Shown piece by piece: positions 1 through 8,152 of a stretch of 8,152 bases of DNA. The DNA comes from Candidatus Zhuqueibacterota bacterium. GTDB taxonomy: Bacteria; SM23-31; B21-G16. Location of the stretch: the NCBI GenBank assembly GCA_003644825.1, contig QNDJ01000056.1, forward strand, positions 1 to 8,152, written 5' to 3'. The position numbers and the translations under genes were made by a program. How positions within the stretch are numbered: the first letter of the stretch is position 1; the number at the start of each line of letters is the position of its first letter. The notes beneath the pieces were generated by a model. It saw only the letters and a program-made list of their open reading frames with translations, had not been told where the DNA came from and did not search any database.

Positions 1-1367
1 ATATTGTTACTCAATCCAATTAATCCTATAAGGTTAGGTATTGCCATTACTCCAAGAGAAACTACTCCAAAATCCCAGACAATATTTAATTTTTCTCCCT
101 GGAGAATAGAACCTGTAAAACAAAGGATTATAAATAGGATTCTGTAATATTTTGTTATTTTTATTCCAAAGATGTATTCCAAGCACTGTTCACCATAGTA
201 GCACCATGCTATGAGAGTTGATAAGCCAAAGAGAAATGAACCAAATGATATGATGAACCCACCTAAATATGGTATTGAGGAGTTGAAAGCTTCAGCAGTT
301 AGTGCAGTACTTGTAAGGGTTTTACCTGTTGCGGGGTCAATTTTGGTGAAGGATTGTGTAACTATTATTACGAGGGCTGTCATTGAACACACTATTATTG
401 TATCAATGAAGGTTCCGGTCATTGCTATTAGTCCCTGTCTTATGGGGTCTTTTGTTTTTGCAGCACCATGGGCAATGGGGGCACTTCCAAGCCCTGATTC
501 ATTCGATAGGAGACCTCTATTAACACCATTTCTTATAGATTGCATAACAGCATGACCTGAAAATCCTCCAATTGGAGCCTGGTAGGTAAATGCCGATTTT
601 ATGATTAATAATAAAGCAGAAGGAATTTTTTCAATATTTATTATTAATATAAATAGTGCACCCCCAACATACAATATAACCATAAACGGAACAAGTTTTT
701 CAGCGACTGCCACTATTCTTTTTATTCCGCCAATAATTACCATTCCGGTGAGGGTTGTAATAGTGATTCCAGTGAGCCAAAAGGGGATACCGAATTGAGA
801 ATTAAAAGCGAGAGCCATCGAATTTGACTGCATCATATTGGCCGTTCCAAAAAGGGCAGACCAGACGCCACAAACGGCAAAAATTCCTGCTAAAGGGGCA
901 CCGAGTCTTTTAAGATAATTAATTTCCTGAAAACCATCTTTTATATAATACATTGGTCCACCAGCCATTGAACCGTCTTCTGCAATGTGTCTGTATTTTA
1001 CACCCAGCATACCTTCACTGTATTTTGTTGCCATTCCAACAAGGGCTGTAATCCACATCCAGAAAGGACCACCGGGGCCACCGAGTACTATAGAGGTAGC
1101 TACACCTGCAATATTTCCATTTCCTACTGTTGCAGAAAGAGCGGTCGTTAGAGCCTGAAAAGGAGAAATATCACCGGGTTCTTCAGCAGACATATCTTTA
1201 CGGAGCGCTCCTTTCATCATTAGTTTAAGGGCTGTTCCCATTTTTCTGAATTGGATACCTTTTGTAAGAATTGTTAACAATAAGCCTGTTCCAAGAAGAA
1301 GACTGATAGTATAAGTATTCCAGAAGTTTTTAGCCAGGTATCGTGTCCATTCTACAATTTGTTCCAT
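1..1367 (-). CDS. AGCS-family sodium:alanine/glycine symporter (C-terminus cut off by window edge)
   Basis: This is a secondary transporter of the alanine/glycine:cation symporter family (AlsT/DagA/YaaJ-like), expected to bring alanine or glycine across the inner membrane together with Na+ (or H+). Translating the minus strand from the ATG at 1367 gives 455 residues with no stop before the window ends. Family members run to about 450-500 residues, so only a short tail is missing. Family hallmarks are visible: GNGNIAGVAT at residues 82-91, then LGGPGGPFWMW (95-105) and the ALVGMATKYSEGMLGVKYR stretch (108-126), GGPMYYIK (136-143), and NESGLGSAPIAHGAAKTKDP (289-308). Many hydrophobic segments alternate with short loops, as expected for a polytopic carrier. 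The start has only a weak purine-rich ribosome-binding stretch (AAGAGAAAG) five bases upstream. It follows atpC in the same direction after 217 bases. Whether it is co-transcribed with the atp genes cannot be told. Substrate and coupling ion are inferred from the family. Confidence 0.93.
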   Translation of the reverse strand, partial: MEQIVEWTRYLAKNFWNTYTISLLLGTGLLLTILTKGIQFRKMGTALKLMMKGALRKDMSAEEPGDISPFQALTTALSATVGNGNIAGVATSIVLGGPGGPFWMWITALVGMATKYSEGMLGVKYRHIAEDGSMAGGPMYYIKDGFQEINYLKRLGAPLAGIFAVCGVWSALFGTANMMQSNSMALAFNSQFGIPFWLTGITITTLTGMVIIGGIKRIVAVAEKLVPFMVILYVGGALFILIINIEKIPSALLLIIKSAFTYQAPIGGFSGHAVMQSIRNGVNRGLLSNESGLGSAPIAHGAAKTKDPIRQGLIAMTGTFIDTIIVCSMTALVIIVTQSFTKIDPATGKTLTSTALTAEAFNSSIPYLGGFIISFGSFLFGLSTLIAWCYYGEQCLEYIFGIKITKYYRILFIILCFTGSILQGEKLNIVWDFGVVSLGVMAIPNLIGLIGLSNN

Positions 1368-1584
1368 ATTGTCTTTCTCTTGTATGATGTTCAAAAATTT
1401 CCATTGAGATATTAATTTTAACTCTCTAAAATTTTTTAAGGTTTGCTGAAAAAGATGGGTTTAGAAGGTGAAAAACAGAGTAATTTTTTTTCATATTTAA
1501 CTTATATAATTTGCACAGAACCTTACTTTTTTTCCTGCTGGTATAGAAATTAATTTTATTTAGTTCGATATAATATTGTGTTAT
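1368..1584 (-). other. AT-rich spacer between atpC and the symporter gene
   Basis: This stretch separates the last ATP synthase gene from the symporter gene. It is very AT-rich. I see no hairpin with a following T-run that would make a convincing intrinsic terminator for the atp operon, and no paired -35/-10 boxes for the symporter gene. Small imperfect AT-rich palindromes occur near 1417-1442, but their stems are too weak to call. A 22-codon frame (ATG at about 1493, ending TAG at about 1425) is present without a good ribosome-binding site, and I do not annotate it. Termination here may be Rho-dependent, or transcription may read through. Confidence 0.5.
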
Positions 1585-1995
1585 TTATCTTCCTCTTTCA
1601 GCGACTCTTATTCTGTTAATTGCTCTGAGTAGAGAAGCTTTTGCTCTTTCAACGTCGATATCTGGTTTTCTTTCTTTAAGCCTTTTTTCGGCTCTTTCTT
1701 TAGACCTTATTGCTCTTTCGAGGTCTATTTCACTGGAGGCTTCTGCAGTTTCGGCAAGAATAATTATGTGGTTTTCAAGAACCTCACAGTATCCGCCGCT
1801 GGTGCTGAAATGTTTTACCTCGTTTCCTTTTACAATTTTAATTTCACCAATTTGAAGTGTAACAATGTAGGGAGCGTGGTTAAATAATATTTCAAAATAT
1901 CCTAATGCTCCAGGTGCAAAAAAGGCATTGCATTTATCAGAAAATACTTTTCTTACGGGGGTAACTATCTCAACTAATATAGATTTTTCAGCCAT
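1585..1995 (-). CDS. atpC: F1Fo ATP synthase subunit epsilon
   Basis: Epsilon subunit of the F1 rotor. It sits at the foot of gamma against the c-ring and in many bacteria restrains ATP hydrolysis. At 136 residues it has the usual length. The N-terminal beta-sandwich (about 1-86) carries the family pattern APGALGYFEILFNHAPYIVTLQIGEI (27-52) and SGGYCEVLENHIIILAE (66-82). The C-terminal helical hairpin covers about 88-134. Within it IDLERA (90-95) fits the I/LDxxRA motif linked to ATP binding in Bacillus PS3 epsilon, and a second copy, IDVERA, lies at 113-118. The usual GEFGILPxHAP wording is changed to GYFEILFNHAP, which is tolerable variation. The gene starts five bases after the atpD stop and has no recognisable Shine-Dalgarno sequence, so translation is probably coupled to atpD. 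It is the last gene of the operon. Confidence 0.97.
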   Translation of the reverse strand: MAEKSILVEIVTPVRKVFSDKCNAFFAPGALGYFEILFNHAPYIVTLQIGEIKIVKGNEVKHFSTSGGYCEVLENHIIILAETAEASSEIDLERAIRSKERAEKRLKERKPDIDVERAKASLLRAINRIRVAERGR

Positions 1996-2000
1996 ATTAA

Positions 2001-4294
<2,294 letters not shown>

Positions 4295-4297
4295 GTA

Positions 4298-5812
4298 TTA
4301 TGCCTCCACAGTAAATTTTTCAATAAATTCGGTTGATACTTTCAGCATTTTTTCTCTAAGCTGGTCGGTGATTTCTTTTTTATCGGCAATTTCTTTTAGT
4401 ATGTAATTGTGTTTTTCTTCAAGAAACGCATAGAATTCTTTTTCGAGTTTCTGAATTTTTTCATTAGGTATTTTATCGAGGAAACCGTTTATTCCAAGGA
4501 ATATTATAGCTATCTGTTTTTCAAATGGAAGAGGCTGGTGGATATCCTGTTTGAGGATTTCTGTCATTTTTTCTCCTCTGGTTAACTGGTCCTGAGTAGC
4601 TTTATCCAGTTCAGAGCCAAACTTTGCAAAAGCCTCGAGTTCTCTGTATTGAGCCAGATCGAGCCTCAGTCTCGCAGCAACCTGCTTCATAGCTTTAATC
4701 TGTGCATTGCCACCAACCCTGGATACAGAAATACCTGCATTTATAGCTGGTTTTTGACCGGCGTAAAAGAGGTCGGATTCAAGATATATCTGTCCATCTG
4801 TAATTGATATTACATTTGTTGGAATGTATTGAGATATATCACCTGCCTGAGTTTCTATTATTGGTAGAGCTGTTAATGAACCACCTCCAAGCTCATCATT
4901 CAGTTTTGCGGCTCTTTCAAGAAGTCTTGAATGAAGATAGAATATATCTCCCGGGTATGCTTCTCTTCCTGGAGGTCGCCTCAACAGGAGAGAAACCTGC
5001 CTGTAAGCCCAGGCGTGCTTGGAGAGGTCATCGTATCCTACCAGAGCATGCATTCCATTATCACGAAAATATTCACCGATGGTCGCACCGGAGTAGGGTG
5101 CAATATATTGTAATGGAGCAGGTTCGCTCGCCGTTGCTGAAATCACAATTGAATGTTTCATTGCATCGTAGTCTTTAAGGGTTTTAATAACATTGGCAAC
5201 AGTAGAATTCTTCTGCCCTATTGCAACGTAAATGCAAATAATATCTTTACCTTTCTGATTTATTATAGTATCAATTATCAAAGAAGTTTTTCCAGTTTGT
5301 CTGTCTCCGATAATAAGCTCTCTCTGTCCTCTTCCAATGGGAATCATAGAATCTATAGCTTTGATACCCGTTTCAACAGGCTCTTTAACAGGTCTTCTAT
5401 CGATAACGCCGGGCGCCTTGCGTTCGATGGGTGCGGTTTTATCTGTTTTTATGGGTCCTTTTCCGTCAAGAGGGTGTCCGAGAGGGTCAATAACCCTGCC
5501 TAATAATTCCTCACCGACGGGGATTTCCATAATTCTTTTTGTTCTTTTTACGATATCACCCTCTTTTACAAGTTCATTTCTTCCAAAAAGTATACACCCA
5601 ACGTTATCTTCTTCAAGATTGAGAGCCATTCCGAAAACACCATTTGGAAATTCAACCAGTTCACTGGACATAACATTTTCAAGACCATAAACTCTTGCAA
5701 TACCATCTCCTACCTGGAGGACTTCACCCACCTCCTGGATATCCATAACTTCTTTATAGCTCTCTATTTCTCTTTCAATTATTGATGCTATTTCTTCTGC
5801 ATTAATACGCAT
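4298..5812 (-). CDS. atpA: F1Fo ATP synthase subunit alpha
   Basis: Alpha forms the non-catalytic nucleotide sites of the F1 head and supplies the arginine finger to beta. It has 504 residues, as expected. After the N-terminal helix that contacts delta (about 1-25) and the barrel domain come Walker A GDRQTGKT (169-176), the Walker B region [17 protein letters not shown] (256-272), [12 protein letters not shown] (278-289), [20 protein letters not shown] (314-333) and [11 protein letters not shown] (361-371), in which R365 is the arginine finger. One oddity is glycine at 259, where most alpha subunits have a beta-branched hydrophobic residue (ALIIYDD or ALVIYDD). The start ATG lies 21 bases after atpH and is preceded by AGGAG (about 5824-5828) with an 11-base spacer. 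Its final codons contain the ribosome-binding site of atpG. Confidence 0.99.
   Translation of the reverse strand: MRINAEEIASIIEREIESYKEVMDIQEVGEVLQVGDGIARVYGLENVMSSELVEFPNGVFGMALNLEEDNVGCILFGRNELVKEGDIVKRTKRIMEIPVGEELLGRVIDPLGHPLDGKGPIKTDKTAPIERKAPGVIDRRPVKEPVETGIKAIDSMIPIGRGQRELIIGDRQTGKTSLIIDTIINQKGKDIICIYVAIGQKNSTVANVIKTLKDYDAMKHSIVISATASEPAPLQYIAPYSGATIGEYFRDNGMHALVGYDDLSKHAWAYRQVSLLLRRPPGREAYPGDIFYLHSRLLERAAKLNDELGGGSLTALPIIETQAGDISQYIPTNVISITDGQIYLESDLFYAGQKPAINAGISVSRVGGNAQIKAMKQVAARLRLDLAQYRELEAFAKFGSELDKATQDQLTRGEKMTEILKQDIHQPLPFEKQIAIIFLGINGFLDKIPNEKIQKLEKEFYAFLEEKHNYILKEIADKKEITDQLREKMLKVSTEFIEKFTVEA
4303..4307 (-). promoter_or_regulatory. Shine-Dalgarno sequence that fixes the TTG start of atpG
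   Basis: GGAGG lies within the last sense codons of atpA (encoding V-E-A), eight bases before the TTG start of atpG. Good spacing and the intact N-terminal gamma helix together make the TTG start convincing. Confidence 0.8.
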
Positions 5813-5833
5813 AAGTTTCTCTTCTCCTGGATT

Positions 5834-6370
5834 TTATTCTAAAAGTTTTTTTCTAAGTCTATTGATTTGTCCTTCTAAACTTGCATCGAAAACCTTATTG
5901 TTTATCCTTAAAATTAGGCCACCAAGAATAGATGAATCCACCGATTCTATCAATTTAATATCTTTTTTCAGGAATTTCGATAGAGTTATTTCGATTTTCT
6001 TTAATTCTGCCTTATCCAGATTATAAGACGAAATAATTAAAACCTCTGACCGATTATGAAAGTTATCTACCAGGGTTTTATATTCTTTTTCCAGGCGGAG
6101 TATAATAGTTTGCCTTTTTTTATCAAGAAGAATAAAGAGAAAATTCAGAAATTCATCATAAAATTTACCTTTAAATATTTTTTCAAGAGCCCCCTTTTTT
6201 TCATTAATGTCGATTCTCGGGGAAAAGTAAAAATACCTGAAATTCTCGTTTGTTCTGATCATATTACAGAATAGTTCGAGGTCAGAGTATATTTCCTCAA
6301 CCAGATTTCTTTTTCTTGCGGCTCTAAAAAGAGCTCTGCTATATCTTCTCGATAAAGTATCTGCAATCAT
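5834..6370 (-). CDS. atpH: F1Fo ATP synthase subunit delta (OSCP family)
   Basis: Delta caps the alpha3beta3 head and joins it to the b-subunit dimer, forming the top of the peripheral stalk. The 178-residue length is normal. The N-terminal helical domain opens with LSRRYSRALFRAARKRNLVEEI (6-27), matching the family YAxALFxxA pattern. The C-terminal domain carries VDSSILGGLILRINNKVFDASLEGQINRLRKKL (144-176), the conserved GG-hydrophobic-D-x-S signature. The middle is divergent, as usual for this fast-evolving subunit. The ATG overlaps the atpF stop by four bases (ATGA, 6367-6370) with no strong Shine-Dalgarno sequence, so expression is probably coupled to atpF translation. Confidence 0.96.
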   Translation of the reverse strand: MIADTLSRRYSRALFRAARKRNLVEEIYSDLELFCNMIRTNENFRYFYFSPRIDINEKKGALEKIFKGKFYDEFLNFLFILLDKKRQTIILRLEKEYKTLVDNFHNRSEVLIISSYNLDKAELKKIEITLSKFLKKDIKLIESVDSSILGGLILRINNKVFDASLEGQINRLRKKLLE

Positions 6371-6855
6371 AGATTCTTAGTAATTTCTTTTAATGCTTTA
6401 TCTGTTAGTTTTTTCTGCTGGTCTATGGTAATTACAGAAGCGATGAGTTTAGATGCAATATCAATAGAAAACTCTATTGATTTTTTCTTTATTTCTTCGA
6501 GAGCCTGTTCTTTCTGTATAGATATTTCCTTTTGAGCTTTAGTGAGGATATTTTCTGCTTCAGTATTTGCTTTTCTTATGATATCGCTTTTAACCTTTTC
6601 GCCTTCTTTTTCGGCTTTTTCCATAATTTTTATGGATTCAGTTTTAGCTTCCTCAATCAATTTTCTATACTGATTCAGGGATTTTGTTGCTTCGGTTTTA
6701 ACCTGGTCAGCCATTTCCAGCGAGCTTTTTATTCTGTTTTCTCTTTCCTCGAGGATGCCAAGAATAGGTTTCCATGCAAATTTTCTTAATATTATTAAAA
6801 GGACAATAAAGATGACAATTGTCCATATTGAAACACCGGGGTTTACCTCAAACAT
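6367..6855 (-). CDS. atpF: F1Fo ATP synthase subunit b
   Basis: Subunit b forms the peripheral stator stalk, probably as a homodimer because no second b-type (b') gene is present. At 162 residues it has the typical architecture: one N-terminal membrane helix (about 9-25, SIWTIVIFIVLLIILRK) ending in the conserved basic-aromatic WKPI segment (28-31) and EEREN (36-40). A long, highly charged helix rich in K, E and A follows (about 38-135) and should form the right-handed coiled coil. The C-terminal part (FSIDIASKLI, 129-138) binds delta. The start is 11 bases after the atpE stop, with only a weak AGG site upstream. The end overlaps atpH by four bases. Confidence 0.97.
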   Translation of the reverse strand: MFEVNPGVSIWTIVIFIVLLIILRKFAWKPILGILEERENRIKSSLEMADQVKTEATKSLNQYRKLIEEAKTESIKIMEKAEKEGEKVKSDIIRKANTEAENILTKAQKEISIQKEQALEEIKKKSIEFSIDIASKLIASVITIDQQKKLTDKALKEITKNL

Positions 6856-6866
6856 CTAAATACCTA

Positions 6867-7085
6867 TTATTTACTACTTAAAAAGAAACAAATTGCTGTA
6901 GAAAACAATGCAATTCCTTCGATTAATGCTGCGGAAATTATCATTGAGACTCTTATTGCGCCTCCCGCTTCTGGTTGTCTTGCTATACCTTCCACTGAGG
7001 CTGTTGCAATCTTTGAAATACCATAAGCAGCACCAATTGTTGTGATAGCTGCTCCAAAACCTGCGGCTATATAAGCTGCTGTCAT
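6867..7085 (-). CDS. atpE: F1Fo ATP synthase subunit c (proteolipid, H+-type)
   Basis: Subunit c forms the rotating membrane ring that carries the coupling ion. It is a 72-residue two-helix hairpin. Helix 1 covers about 4-30. The polar loop ARQPEAGG (35-42) contacts gamma and epsilon. Helix 2 covers about 44-69 and contains the ion-carrying glutamate E56 in SAALIEGIALF. Aligned by the RQPE loop to the Na+-type ring of Ilyobacter tartaricus, the sodium ligands are absent: Q32 is replaced by I23, S66 by G57, T67 by I58 and Y70 by F61. Proton coupling is therefore inferred. The helix 1 glycine repeat is only partly kept, with some positions taken by A or S (G18, G22, S24, A27). An unusually good AAGGAGG site precedes the ATG, fitting the high copy number of c in the complex. 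Confidence 0.98.
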   Translation of the reverse strand: MTAAYIAAGFGAAITTIGAAYGISKIATASVEGIARQPEAGGAIRVSMIISAALIEGIALFSTAICFFLSSK

Positions 7086-7156
7086 ATCTCCTCCTTAGTT
7101 TTTCAGTTTTTGTTAAATTTTTATATCTATTATTTTAAGAGTTCTGTCTCTTTAAT
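7086..7156 (-). promoter_or_regulatory. atpB-atpE intercistronic region with strong translation start signal
   Basis: This 71-base A/U-rich spacer precedes atpE and is the longest gap inside the operon. On the transcribed strand a small hairpin (AAGAG, six-base loop, CTCTT; 7137-7152) follows the atpB stop. An unstructured A/U-rich stretch follows it, then AAGGAGG four bases before ATG. The TTTAACAAAAACTGAAAAACT segment resembles, from memory, the A/U-rich translation enhancer in front of E. coli atpE. An enhancer role here is inferred. Confidence 0.45.
7090..7096 (-). promoter_or_regulatory. Strong Shine-Dalgarno sequence of atpE
   Basis: AAGGAGG, a full match to the anti-Shine-Dalgarno core, lies four bases before the atpE ATG. 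It is the best ribosome-binding site in the window. Confidence 0.85.
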
Positions 7157-8008
7157 TTAGTGTTCTGGAAACATTGTTAAACTGATAAATAACGATGTCA
7201 GAAAAGTAAATATATATGATTGTAAAAGGGCTATAAATATTTCAAGAATACCAAGAATTGCTGCCATCAGAATAGGTGGTGGAACAACTAACCAGGTCTT
7301 AAAAGTAATTATCATTCCTATTAATACAAAAATGACGGTATGTCCACCTGTCATATTTGCAAAAAGACGGATAGCCAGGGCAAACGGTTTTGCAAACATC
7401 CCTATTATTTCAACCGGAACCATAATCGGTAAAAGCCAGATAGGCAAACCAGGAGGAACTATGTTTTTTAAATACCCACCAAGCCCATTTTGCTTTATTC
7501 CAGAAGCCTGAATTAAAATAAAAGAAATAAAAGCAAGCCCTCCTGTAACCCTTATATTTGCAGTAGCTGTGGAGCAAAAAGGTACAAGACCGAGTAAATT
7601 TAAGAACATTATGTAAAAGAAAAGGGAAAGAAAAAAAGGAACAAATGGTTTACCGGCTTTTCCGAAATTCACATAGACAATCTCGTCACGAACAAACATT
7701 ATAAGAATTTCAAGTAAATTTGCAAATCCTTTTGGAATTAATTTGACTTTTCTTGCTCCTAATCCAAGGATTATAATTAGTAAAAACGCAGCAAACCATA
7801 ACATTACAACATGTTTTGTTACCGAGAGGTCTATACCAAAAAGTGAAAAATGGGGAAGATGAATCTCTTTACCGAAAAATTCAAAAACGTTTTCATCATG
7901 AATATGCCTGAGGATCCAGTTCGATTGTTCAACAGCATGTTCCCCTGCTTTCTGGGCGATCTTTTGCCCGTGCTGAATTGTTTCCTGAAGAAATAATAAA
8001 TTCATCAT
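7157..8008 (-). CDS. atpB: F1Fo ATP synthase subunit a
   Basis: Subunit a holds the two ion half-channels beside the c-ring. The protein has 283 residues. The first ~60 are hydrophilic (QETIQHGQKIAQKAGEHAVEQ, then ILRHIHDEN), a longer N-terminal extension than in E. coli. Membrane helices follow from about residue 64. The essential arginine is R214 in FALAIRLFANMTGGH (209-223), and the matching glutamine is Q263 in LEIFIALLQSYIF (255-267). H223 and E256 occupy the positions of E. coli E219 and H245, the reciprocal His/Glu arrangement seen in many other lineages. The C-terminus is SLTMFPEH. Two tandem ATG codons open the gene (8008-8006, 8005-8003). There is no good Shine-Dalgarno sequence within 12 bases, and the first ATG overlaps a TGA stop of an upstream frame (ATGA), so coupling to upstream translation is possible. 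It is the first recognised gene of the operon. Confidence 0.97.
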   Translation of the reverse strand: MMNLLFLQETIQHGQKIAQKAGEHAVEQSNWILRHIHDENVFEFFGKEIHLPHFSLFGIDLSVTKHVVMLWFAAFLLIIILGLGARKVKLIPKGFANLLEILIMFVRDEIVYVNFGKAGKPFVPFFLSLFFYIMFLNLLGLVPFCSTATANIRVTGGLAFISFILIQASGIKQNGLGGYLKNIVPPGLPIWLLPIMVPVEIIGMFAKPFALAIRLFANMTGGHTVIFVLIGMIITFKTWLVVPPPILMAAILGILEIFIALLQSYIFTFLTSLFISLTMFPEH

Positions 8009-8111
8009 TTTTTATTGATAATCTCTAAATCTTCGGGAATTACACCAGAATTAAAAATGATGAGTTTTTTCCCATCACTATAGTTTATTAATCTTGGTCA
8101 GAACTCATCAT
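8005..8111 (-). pseudogene. Possible frameshifted 35-codon reading frame before atpB
   Basis: An ATGATG at 8111-8106 opens a frame reading MMSSDQD that stops at TAA (8090-8088). In the -1 frame the sequence continues open, reading LINYSDGKKLIIFNSGVIPEDLEIINKK, to a TGA at 8007-8005 that overlaps the atpB ATG by four bases. One extra T in the GATTAA at about 8088-8093 would join the two parts into a 35-residue protein. I do not recognise it. It could be a decayed gene, a sequencing error or simply untranslated leader. The same bases form the inverted repeat, so the two readings compete. Confidence 0.2.
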
Positions 8112-8113
8112 TT
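8055..8113 (-). repeat. 12-bp perfect inverted repeat in the atpB leader
   Basis: On the transcribed strand AAATGATGAGTT (8113-8102) and AACTCATCATTT (8066-8055) are perfect reverse complements separated by 35 bases. The second arm runs into a five-T stretch, so a weak terminator or attenuator-like hairpin can be drawn. The stem holds only four G/C pairs. The second arm can also pair, with one mismatch, with the atpB start region AAATGATGAATT (8010-7999). The repeat itself is read directly; a regulatory role is inference. Confidence 0.6.
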
Positions 8114-8152
8114 CCTGATTATATTAGTTTTTTTCTGAAACTTACTTTTTAG
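8108..8152 (-). CDS. Possible C-terminal tail of an unidentified upstream gene
   Basis: One minus-strand frame is open from the window edge and ends at TGA (8110-8108). It encodes a basic 14-residue tail, LKSKFQKKTNIIRK. The other two frames contain stops within this stretch. Genes often found before atpB are atpI and atpZ, but this tail is too short to recognise. The stop overlaps an ATG by four bases (ATGA), a pattern typical of coupled operon genes, which mildly supports a real coding end. Confidence 0.3.
   Translation of the reverse strand, partial: LKSKFQKKTNIIRK
8118..8123 (-). promoter_or_regulatory. Candidate -10 box ahead of the atp operon
   Basis: A perfect TATAAT hexamer on the transcribed strand would place a start site near 8110-8112, just at the first arm of the inverted repeat, giving a leader of about 100 bases before atpB. 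No recognisable -35 element lies 15-18 bases upstream, and such hexamers are common by chance in AT-rich DNA. The true operon promoter may lie outside the window. Confidence 0.2.

Noticed and set aside
211-798. Plus-strand open frames of 114 and 65 codons at 211-555 and 601-798
   Set aside because: They lie antisense to the well-supported symporter gene and show no family features or start signals.
1425-1495. A 22-codon minus-strand frame (begins MKKNYSVFHLL) upstream of the symporter gene
   Set aside because: No good ribosome-binding site, no recognisable features, and a frame this short is expected by chance in AT-rich DNA.
1568-1575. Plus-strand TATAAT near the atpC stop as an antisense promoter
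   Set aside because: No -35 element at proper distance, and such hexamers are frequent in AT-rich spacers.
4804-5690. Several plus-strand open frames of 60-124 codons opposite atpA
   Set aside because: They are antisense shadows of a highly conserved gene; their composition reflects the reverse complement of alpha.
7137-7152. Small hairpin after the atpB stop as a transcription terminator
   Set aside because: Only a 5-bp stem with no T-run after it, and it lies inside a functional operon; at most a minor mRNA structure.

Overview
The window carries a complete bacterial F1Fo-type ATP synthase operon, followed by a gene for a sodium:alanine-type symporter. All genes lie on the minus strand, so transcription runs from high to low coordinates. 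DNA is AT-rich. The source looks like a bacterium that makes a standard single-b, eight-subunit enzyme. I cannot assign a phylum with confidence. The long hydrophilic N-terminus of subunit a and the AWAYRQ wording after the YDDLSKH segment in alpha suggest a lineage outside the best-known model groups, but that is an impression, not a placement.

Layout in transcription order: a leader with the tail of an undetermined upstream reading frame and a 12-bp inverted repeat (8009-8152); atpB (subunit a, 7157-8008); atpE (c, 6867-7085); atpF (b, 6367-6855); atpH (delta, 5834-6370); atpA (alpha, 4298-5812); atpG (gamma, 3437-4294); atpD (beta, 2001-3398); atpC (epsilon, 1585-1995). Then comes a 217-base AT-rich spacer and an AGCS-family amino-acid symporter (1-1367) that runs off the left edge just before its C-terminus.

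How it works together: subunits a, b and c form the membrane motor. Delta and the b dimer form the peripheral stalk. Gamma and epsilon form the rotor shaft, and alpha3beta3 is the catalytic head. The ion-site residues of c do not match the sodium-binding pattern, so a proton-driven enzyme is the better reading. Gene order is the classic B-E-F-H-A-G-D-C. Genes are packed with a 4-base overlap (F/H) or short gaps (3 bases A/G, 5 bases D/C). The best ribosome-binding site sits before atpE, whose product is needed in most copies. atpG uses TTG as its start, backed by a GGAGG site inside the end of atpA.

All eight ATP synthase genes look intact and functional. The parts worth a second look are the atpB leader (alternative base-pairing around the start codon, and a possible frameshifted 35-codon reading frame) and a few residue-level oddities. 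I found no evidence of mobile elements, CRISPR, RNA genes or a novel defence or metabolic system.
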